Origin: an uncultured Ruminococcus sp.
GTDB lineage: Bacteria > Bacillota > Clostridia > Oscillospirales > Ruminococcaceae
Reading direction: 5' to 3'
Length of the DNA stretch: 5,532 nucleotides
NCBI GenBank assembly: GCA_946183385.1
Contig: CAMHBN010000146.1
Location: 1-5,532, forward strand
This document shows, in pieces, positions 5,478 through 5,532 of this stretch. Numbering within the stretch: the stretch's first letter is position 1; the number at the start of each line of letters is the position of its first letter. The translations under genes and the position numbers were made by a program. The notes beneath the pieces are model-generated. The model searched no databases and was not told the DNA's origin. It was given only the letters and a program-made list of their open reading frames with translations.

Positions 5478-5532
5478 TTATTTAACACACTCCAAAATGT
5501 CTCTGAGGTTTGTTCATGTACATATTATTTTA

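Noticed and set aside
5522..5532. Minus-strand -10 box (TAAAAT or TAATAT) for the repeat-protein gene
   Set aside because: It is AT-rich and at a plausible distance from the start, but any -35 lies outside the window, so it cannot be supported.

Overview
The window looks like chromosome of a fibre-degrading Gram-positive gut or rumen bacterium, most likely Ruminococcus or a close relative in the Oscillospiraceae. The evidence is a secreted GH5 glycoside hydrolase ending in a Thr-rich linker and a type I dockerin, a lipoprotein, strong AGGAGG-type ribosome binding sites, and a second Thr-rich surface protein. The species cannot be fixed from the sequence alone.

Layout: (1) Positions 1-1460 (+) hold the 3' part of a cellulosomal GH5 enzyme (glycosidase C-terminus, two candidate carbohydrate-binding or accessory beta modules, Thr linker, dockerin), closed by a perfect terminator hairpin at 1495-1524. 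(2) A GC-rich spacer with no gene leads to a near-ideal sigma-A promoter (1644-1672) driving a two-gene operon. The first gene is a lipoprotein with a C-terminal alpha/beta-hydrolase esterase domain (1704-3251). The second, 14 nt downstream, is a multi-pass membrane protein of unknown function (3266-3949). (3) A bidirectional terminator (3957-3982) separates this from two minus-strand genes. (4) The minus-strand pair, read from right to left, is a membrane-anchored protein with a Thr-rich stalk and seven PNQGG repeats (5477-4824), a terminator-like hairpin (4788-4817), then a GC-rich gene (4768-3992). I recognise that last gene as a probable R-S-E class ADP-ribosyltransferase.

How they work together: the GH5 enzyme would dock onto a cellulosome scaffoldin and cut plant beta-glucans. 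The esterase is cell-surface anchored and could act on substituted polysaccharides or on an unrelated ester such as a siderophore; its own promoter argues against obligate co-expression with the GH5 gene. The ADP-ribosyltransferase is the most unexpected item. It has no export signal, no promoter space directly in front of it, and a base composition unlike its neighbours, and it appears to depend on read-through from the repeat-protein gene.
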